Below, piece after piece: positions 53,001 to 62,000 of a stretch of 64,000 bases of DNA; within the stretch, counting starts at the first letter, position 1; each line of letters opens with the position of its first letter. The DNA is taken from NCBI GenBank assembly GCA_030867875.1, contig JAOWCC010000791.1, positions 1 through 64,000 on the forward strand, read 5' to 3'. Position numbers and translations under genes: made by a program. The notes under the pieces are model-generated. The model was given only the letters and a program-made list of their open reading frames with translations. It did no database searches and was not told where the DNA came from. The DNA comes from Actinernus sp. WN-2022 (lineage: Eukaryota; Cnidaria; Anthozoa; Actiniaria; Actinernidae).

Positions 53001-56000
53001 TATGATTAGCATTCACTTCAAAACACTTTAGATATCACTTTTAAAGGTTTATCAAGTCTAAAATTTGAAATTGGCCGAAATATATGGATTTCCTTGACAT
53101 TTAGGAAACACGCTGACCTGGGCTGTCACAAAATTCAAAGTACTGTAACTCAAAGACAAATCACCGTATCGACGTAAATTTTTCGGAGAATACTGAGAAT
53201 ACCGATATCTAAATCATGTTAAAAGAACAGCTTTATATATCTCATAGTTTAGATTTTAGCATTTTGATGACGTCACATGCAAAGGGTCTATCAACGCCGA
53301 TTCGGTAGTTCTATTTATCGATTTCATTCTCCACAAATTTCAATCTGGCTGAGAAGCGTGCTCAGATAATATTGTTTATATTTACTTTCTTCAATGAGAA
53401 AATCACTTTGAGTTATATCTAAGGATCCAGATCAACGGCCAACTACTGTGTTCAAATGGAACTGTTCAAACTCTTTATATCTTCCTTTGTGATTTTCACA
53501 AACTTGCCGCCATCTCGCAAATGTGACGTCATAGGTATATATTCACTGGTGAAGGTATCGGGCGTTTTCACGTGACGTCATAGCCGCCATGTTGGTGTAC
53601 CTTTAACAATAGATTCCTCGTTAGCTTCTTTTGTTAGGTACACCAACATGGCCGCCATGCCCTTTGTTATTTGAATCTCTGGGGATTGAGTGAAAACCCT
53701 CTATAGAAAATACGCCTCTCAAGACGCGGATGTTGTTTCGTATGAATTCTACCAGTGGTTTATTTCTTATTAAAACCCTCCTTCCCATACAATAAAAACG
53801 TATATTACCAAATACGTTGATTACTTATTTGCCCTTCATTCATGATCAGAATGTGTACTTCACTAGTGCATTCTACGCTCCACCAGTTGTACTTATCACC
53901 GCCATTCACCAAACAAATAACTCAATGTCAGGGACACCCGAGTGCAACGCTATCAATGCATGGATTGAGGTAATGTACACCCTTAGCTGTACTTTGGATA
54001 CTTAAACAAGAGGTTCCGGTATAAATGGTAAGCTCCGCCTCTTTTCACGCCTGGCGAACTCGAAATCTGACTGATTCAAATTCACCAGAGCAGTGAAGAA
54101 CGTAGGCGAGTGAATCAGCCCCGGGGGGTTCTTAAAGGTAAAAAGGGTAGTGATGACCGTCGGAAAACCTCGAAAAATACCCTCAAAAATACCAAACTGT
54201 GAAAAATTTGCCACTTTAAAATATGCCTCATTGTCTAAATATCACCCTAAAGATAGATTTCGCTTGACCAACCGCTAAAAAATACCGGATCGCCGATTTC
54301 AAACCCTAAAAAATACGACGATCACCCCTACCAGCCGAATATAGGAAGAACCCCCCCGGGGAAATCAGCCTCTCCCGCATGTTTAAAATCAAACAATCCA
54401 TCAAAAAGTGAACAGAGGGAAGGTAGTTGTTTATTAAAGACTTCAGGCGGTATTTTACGACTGTTTACGAACTCTGTAGACTTTACTATTAAGTTTTAAT
54501 GTGTTTGATTTGAATTTCGCGCGATAAGCAATCAGTAGAGATCCACAGGGAGCCCAAGCGTAGTTTCTGAGTTATCTGTGTAATATACGAAATTGTCAAA
54601 ATAAAGTTTGAATATCGTCGTTAAACTATGTCTGGTCATTATTTATGTTAGTTTTGAACTTTACCTAAAAAATATTCTCCCCTTCATAATGAATGGAAAG
54701 GGTGGAGAGTTCAGCTCGAAAATCGATTCCAGCAATCACAACAAGCTCCACAAAATCACAAATTTTACCAAGAAATTCGCGTCGAATCGAGCTCACACTT
54801 ATGCAGCACACAGTACGATAATTATCTTACCTTTGTATGCATATAAAACGGTAACATCACAGCTACTCGAGAAGCGAAGCTCAAACAAACTCAGCTAAAC
54901 TTTCTCATAACAGCCATTTTGAATGCTATTCATGGTAATCGGTGGCGTTTGGGAGCATAATTGATTACCACTGGGAGGTGAAACGCAATTGTTGACCCGA
55001 AAAATTCATATCCCGACCCCACACTAGTACTGACAAATTCATATCCCGACCCTACACTAGTTTTGACAAATTCATATCCCGAGACCACACCAGTACTGAC
55101 AAATTCATATCCCGACCCCACACTAGTACTGACAAATTCATATCCCGACCCCACACTAGTACTGACAAATTCACGGACACGAGGTCAGGGAAAACCTCGC
55201 TAACTATTTTTAACACGTGCAAAGAAACGAGAAAAGCCATTTCTGTTTCGATGATAGCCATTATTTACCAGGACAATGTTGTCGACGATAAAGCGGAGGT
55301 TTGAAAATACGGATAACTCACGTCAAGCCAAGAAAAGGATTCGGATTACTAATTTTCTCGTCCTTATTTTGCACGTGAAATATTTTCGCATATTGCGATT
55401 GGTTGGTTAAAAATTAAGTAATGATCCGTGTAAAATTTAAAGTACGATAAAATCCATTGTTTGCGGTATTGAGCCTCCCTCACATGGGATTTGTCTGTGT
55501 TTTAGACTACCAAAACACGGCTGGGTGCTAATTCACTCTTTTCACCTGGTGGCCATCTTGGATTCAAAGCGAGGCAATCCTTTGTTTTTGTCAGGTTAGC
55601 CTCGTTCTGACTATCCCTCACTACGAGGCTAACCTGGCAAAAACAAAGGATTGCCACGCTTTGAATCCAAGATGGCCACCAGGTGAAAAGAGTGAATTAT
55701 AAATATTCTGAAATAAAAGTAGTAAAAAGTCTTAGTTTCATTCCATTTTTATGAACAAATTAATTATCTTCCAACCAAGTAATAGGAACAGCCACAAACA
55801 ACGCGGCGGTCATGTTGAGTCCAGGGGAATACAAACCTTTGTTTTTGAGGGCTAAACTCGTTCTGAATCTGCTCAGTGCGAGGCTAGCCACGCAAAATCT
55901 ATTGTTTCTATCCAACATGGCCACTGTGCGAGAAGGGTGAATTGAAAAGGTTCGGAACATACGATTTGCTTTATAAACGACATTTGGAACCGCAGTGTTT

Positions 56001-59000
56001 TCGTGATAATTATAAATATTCTAGCATTTCCCTGATTTTGTGTCCGTGAATTTATAAGTACTAGTATGGGGTCGGGATATGAATTTGTCAGTACTAGTGT
56101 GGGGTCGGGATATTAATATTTCGGGTAAACAATTCTGAGCTACATGAAAATAGTTCGGCGGAAGAGTAGACCAAGTTAGTGTAAACTTAAATTACAGGGA
56201 AACTTAGTTCAGAAACCATCGTGGTCAAATTGTTTTTCAATATATTATTGAACGGCTTTACCCAAATTTAAGCCAGGGCGAATAAAGGTAGTCGACATTT
56301 CATCACTCGAACTCCCGCGCTCAGTCAAACAGTACGCCATTTTGGTTCTGCATGCCATCCAACATGGCGGCGTAGCAACAGTTGCTAGGAAGTCACGTGA
56401 TGGTACAAAATCTCTTTCATATATAACACTGATAACTCAGAAACTACGCTTGGGCTCCCTGTGGCTAGTAACATGCGTAGTGGAATAAATTACATTCATG
56501 CGACGTTTCAGTGATATTCAATTGAAGTTGTTTCGGTAATTTTACTGAAAAACGTACGTACGGCTTACGTCTATTACCGCGACTCACAGAGACAGCAGAG
56601 AAGGCTGTTCGTAGATGTGCGCACACATATATTGTCTTATGCTGTTCGTAGACGCCATTGTAATATAAGCTATTTGTAAAGCCTGGTTCAAACTAGCAGC
56701 ATAAGCATAAGCACAACAAACGTCAGTAATAGTCTAGTAATATCTTGATCATTAGTGTTGCTAGTTCTTATCTCACGATTACGCACTGCGTTTGCGTATG
56801 TTGCTTGTGTTTATGCTTGTGTTGCAAGTGTGAACTAAGCTTAATAGTTAATACGACTTTGACTTTTTTCGCAGGAAATAACCAAGTCTACTTTCCGAGT
56901 GTGTGTAAAAGAACTTCAGAGTGAGATTCCATCTGCCGAGACATTATACATAAATTACCTAGTAATCGGAGGTGAGTATCGGTCAAATCAGAGGAAAGAG
57001 CTAACTAGCTTGTGTTAGTAGTAATATTGTAATTTCTCATGATTAGGAAACAAGAAAGCACCCTAAATATTTCAGTCATACAAATTCTCAAAAACGTTGG
57101 TTACGGCTTGATCGCACCCCACACGGTCAATTTTCCGGGATTCCCTCTGTCTATGTTATTGGTTTGATTTTCCATTGGTTTACGTAGTTCCACTTTCTAT
57201 TTCTCGCATTATTTTGCAAGTTTATCAACACATGTTACGCAATGCTTTTCCACAGATCTTGACCCATGCCTGAATGTATCGTGTGATTACTTCGCTGTTT
57301 GTAAGGCCTTTGCACCTCAAGATGCACGTTGTGTGTGCGTGGAGAACTGTCCCTCGTACGAAGAACAAGTCTGTTCTACCAATGGCACCACATTCAAGAA
57401 CAAGTGCTTGTATGAATTGGAGATGTGTCGTTTGAAGAGTAACCACACACTACATCACCCTGGTAGCTGTAGAGGTACCAGCTTTATCTATCCACAACTA
57501 TTCACACTGATTTTCAACGTATCCGTTTACTCCTAACAAACACTACTGCAACTTTGTTATCTAAGGGGCCACCATTTCACCCTTTAGGGGAGGGTGGAAA
57601 ACTGAGCATGAGCATGTACACCTCCTCCTCCTCCCCCCCCCCCCCCCCCCTCCTCTCCGGGCATGTACAATTTTTGCCTTTGAATTCCAAATGAAGATTT
57701 TTTCCCATGAAATGATTGATATTTATTCTTTCTTGGAACACCAGTGCGATTTTTTTCCTTGTCTGCACTGAGCTTTGGTACAAAACAGCTTAATTGCAGA
57801 ATATATTTTTCTCAAACATTTCCAACCCCTCCCCTAAACATAGGTTTAATTGTTAGTCCGGCTTTAACTTAATCACATCATACATTCCAATATCTGTATC
57901 TAAATATGTTAAAATATTACCTTCGATTAAATAAAATAAAATCAGAATTGACTCGAATGGAGAAAAACAGAATGGCTTTAAGTTCTTGGTTCAACTGCCT
58001 TTATTTCTTTTTCAGGTTTTCCGCTTGAGAAAGGCAGACTTGCACTCATTTCCTCGTCAAAAGAAGAAACAGTGTGCAAAGAAGTGCGCTTTCGACCGTT
58101 TACTTTTTATCCTGACAAACAAGTTCACGTACAGCTCACAGTGAATCACATCAATACCTCCAACCCTAACTTTGTGCATGATGCCACTGCATCATGGGTA
58201 GAAAACGTCGATTTTCAAGGTTTCACTGCCTGTGTAACGACCGCTGGACGTAATGAACGTGTTCGCATAGCAATGGCAAGCGTTGATTGGTTTGCATATC
58301 AAGGCGCACCCGCAGGTGGCGTGGCTGATAGAACAATGTTTGGATCATGGTGGACTGGCACTACTTGTAAAACCATTGACCTTCCCGTGGTTAGTGCAAT
58401 GAACCTAGTTAATCTAGGAACGCAGACATTCCAATTGATAAACTAAAAATATATACTTTTCTAGTTCACATGCGACTTAGCTTCGTTAGATACTACCTTC
58501 TTGACAATGATTTAACCCATTTACAGTAACAAAAATCTTACGTGTTCTTTGAAATGTTCCTTTAAAGGGCAAATTCCAGGGTGAGCCGACAGTTCTTGCT
58601 ACTGCTGAACACATCGGTGCGTCATTCAAACACGATGGCGCCAGTCTCTGGATTGAAGGCATAACAAGCACGTCTTTCAAAGCCTGCCTTAGAGAACTGC
58701 AGAATTTTGACGGCCTTCATCTGAACATACAAGTGGTATTGTACTTTGACTCGAAACTTGAAACCTTTTTTTGAACTTTTATTCGTATTGTTGTTCGCGT
58801 TGCAGTCAGTTCTGTTTGTGAGCGACGACAAACGTTTGAGGATAGGGGGCAGAGCTTTTAGCTTGTTATAATATATTTTGTCCTCGATCGTTTAAGATTT
58901 GTGAAGTCCAACTGCAGGCCCAGTTGTTCGAAAAGTGTATTAGCTATCCAGTGGACAACTATCAACCTATTATCTTATCCACTTAGGATATATCAGTTGT

Positions 59001-62000
59001 TTACCGGCTGGAAGTCCGTAAAGAGAAAAGCTGTGCTAGAGATCAGAAATTTCAAGACCGAGGGCACAGTTTTTCTCTATACGGACCGACCCTAACCGGT
59101 AAATATAAACGTATTTTTATCTCTATTCTCTTTCGACTTGAGAGACAAATTACTGAACAAACTCCATTGGATTGAGAGCACACGCACTGGTTACCGTGAC
59201 GTGGTTAGAGATAAGATAAAGCCGCCCTCTCCAGGAACCAATCAGATCGCAGGAAATCGTAGGTTACCGCGCGAAAAAATAATAGGACTTCTTCGGTCGA
59301 TAGCATCCATCTTTGAACAACTTGGTTAGACCACAGGGAGCCCACACAACACGTTTGTATTTAGGTTTATAGGAAATGATTAACCTCCTCCGCAAGCAAC
59401 TCAAAAGGGGATTAGGGGCTTCCTGTGGCGGGAAGCGAATACGGGAGAGGGACGAGGGACGTCATACGGGACAGGGACGAGGGACGTCATACGGGACAGG
59501 GACGAGGGACGTCATACGGGAGAGGGACTAGGGACGAGGGACGTCATATGGGACAGGAACTAGGGACGAGGGACGTCATACGGGAGAGGAACTAGGGACG
59601 AGGGACGTCAAACGGGACAGGAACTAGGGACGAGGAACGTCATACGGGACAGGGACTAGGGACGACGGACGCCGAATGTTTCCTTCTATCTCGTTTGCCA
59701 CAGGAAGCCCTTTCTCTGTTCACCACAGGAAGCCCCTAATCGCCTTATTCATTATTCTTCCCATAATACGAGTTGCCTGCGGAGGAGGCTAGGAAATGAT
59801 GAGGATTACCGAAAGGTTTGGCGAAATACCGCGAAGTAAATGCAATATTGGAATACGAAATAAACATTAATTTTCGCCATATTTCGCCACACTTCAAACC
59901 TATAACATTAAATACGAACATGTTGTGTGGGCTCCCTGTGGTTAGTTGCTTGAAGTATCAAAGTAGCCGCTTGTCGTGAAAAAGTCTTCTGAATATTTAA
60001 TGAAAAGTGAATGTGCAAATTGTTGTTATCCAAACGCTTCTTTAATTTACTTCATTTTCTCAAGGACTGGATGGCTTTCGAAGATATTCATCGTCCGTTG
60101 TTTACGGAGAAGGGAATGACGTTTTTCTCGAACATTGAACAACCTCAAGGGGAGTACAATGGGGCGTTCTGTAAGGTAATGACACCAAGCAAACTGCTCC
60201 ATTTTGTGTCATTTATCAAATCCAAAGTCTGGTGACGCTTTAAAGTGCATATAAGCCCTAGAATCTTAATATTTTGCCGAAATTTTCGCAATACAATAAA
60301 CCTACTCCGGTAAAAAAAATGAATTCGATGATACCCTCGATTTTTTACGAGCTGACAAACTTGCGTATCCAGAAATAGTGTTCGAGTATTTGGGAGACTG
60401 TGATCGAGCACTTCTGTGACATCATGTAAGTGATCGAGTGTATTCGCTTCGTCTCGATCATTGTCATCAATTATCTTTACGTTTGCTTTCGTCTCTCTAA
60501 AGTCTCTATCACATCGCGATCTTCTGAATCTGTGCGACTTACACGACTTACATGACTCGAAACTCGGTTTCAGTTCTTTTCTGCCCGGCCATGTTTAACA
60601 CAGGTAACCCAAATCAGCGGGGTTTTTTTTGCCGGGTTTTCGCCCCAAAAAAGGTAGTAAATTACATTTTATCGATTTTTTTCCTAGCTCAATGGAAACA
60701 TACCTTTATTTCCAACATCGAGAGCTAAGAAAATTCTAGGGCTTATATGCACTTTAACGTGTAACACATTTATTGATATTTGCCGATAGGATGTGACATA
60801 CTCGAAGTCATATACTCAAGTGCCTACAATCGTGCTTTCAACCAATCACACATCGTCTGGTGGCAGCTTGAGCCCAGTCTGCAATGGAGTGTCAACATGG
60901 ATTGAGGTATGTCTTTCATCGCAATGTTCCAAAAGGTGAAATTGTGCACCGCCAAATGTTTTTGACAGATGGTTGGCAGAATATGATCGAAGGCGTTGGC
61001 TGTGGCGTTGGCTTTCAGGTCTCGTTAAAATTCAAAGTGACGAGCTCGAACTCACTAGCGTGGTTAGGTGGTGTTCGTTCGTCATCTTATTCTATGTTGC
61101 ACTATCAGGGCACTTTCTCTGGTTCGGATACGCTGCAACCATCAGTACCAAGTGTTGCTAGGTCTCTAACAGGGAACCATAAACATACTCGAAAGGCATG
61201 CAGAACTGGATGAATCAGCTATAATCTAAAGACTCCGATGAACGTGCTCGTGTATCGGCAATTCAGACACAGTGTAAACAGATGCTCAACATGTCACTTA
61301 AAGGGGCTATGTCATGGTACTGCGCATGTATCAAGTAATCGCTCAGTTGGTGGCTGTTAATTGGATACGAACAGTTAAGCTTCCCTCCCTAATGCTTGAT
61401 TGAAAGGATTTTCAATATTTTCCAAGGAGACTGTTTATATCCACTGTTTGTTAGTCATTTTTGCATATTTGCTTTGTTTTTAAGCATCCCACATGGCAGA
61501 GGTTCGTTAGTTCATATCAAAATCGGTGAAAATAGCTGTTTCCGGCCCGGAACGTGTGACACAGCCCCCTTTTTAAATATCAAATCATTGATTACATATT
61601 GTAACAAGCTACATGTACCTCACATATTAAGTTCAAAAATATATTTCATTCATGGCGTCATAAGGTAACTATTCTAACTTAAAGACTAGAGCATTAAACG
61701 TACAGTATGTTCAATGACATATTTATTTCGTCGTCAGAAGTTAGGAACTTAAAATGACCATGACGTCGATGGCACAAACTATAGTTTAGTCGAATAATCA
61801 CAACACAATAACTGCACGTCAGCAGTCATGCAGTTGCGGACATTTTCGTCGTTGTTTGCAAAAATTACGTTACCCAGAACAGACGTCTATTTTTTTCTAA
61901 AACCTGAAGGAAAAAGAATAAATAAAAAGCGAAGGAATCGAAGAAAGGATAAAAATAAATATTCGATTATTTTTCTCAATCTATCAATTGATTATAAGCC

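Larger units (their letters stand above)
54543..56464. mobile_element. 1.9 kb fold-back element with CCACAGGGAGCCCA ends
   Basis: The left CCACAGGGAGCCCAAGCGTA then GTTTCTGAGTTATC is inverted at the right end (GATAACTCAGAAACTACGCT then TGGGCTCCCTGTGG). No transposase ORF. Contains nested elements at 54,990-56,130. Shares its outer 14 bp with 59,331-59,941. Confidence 0.88.
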
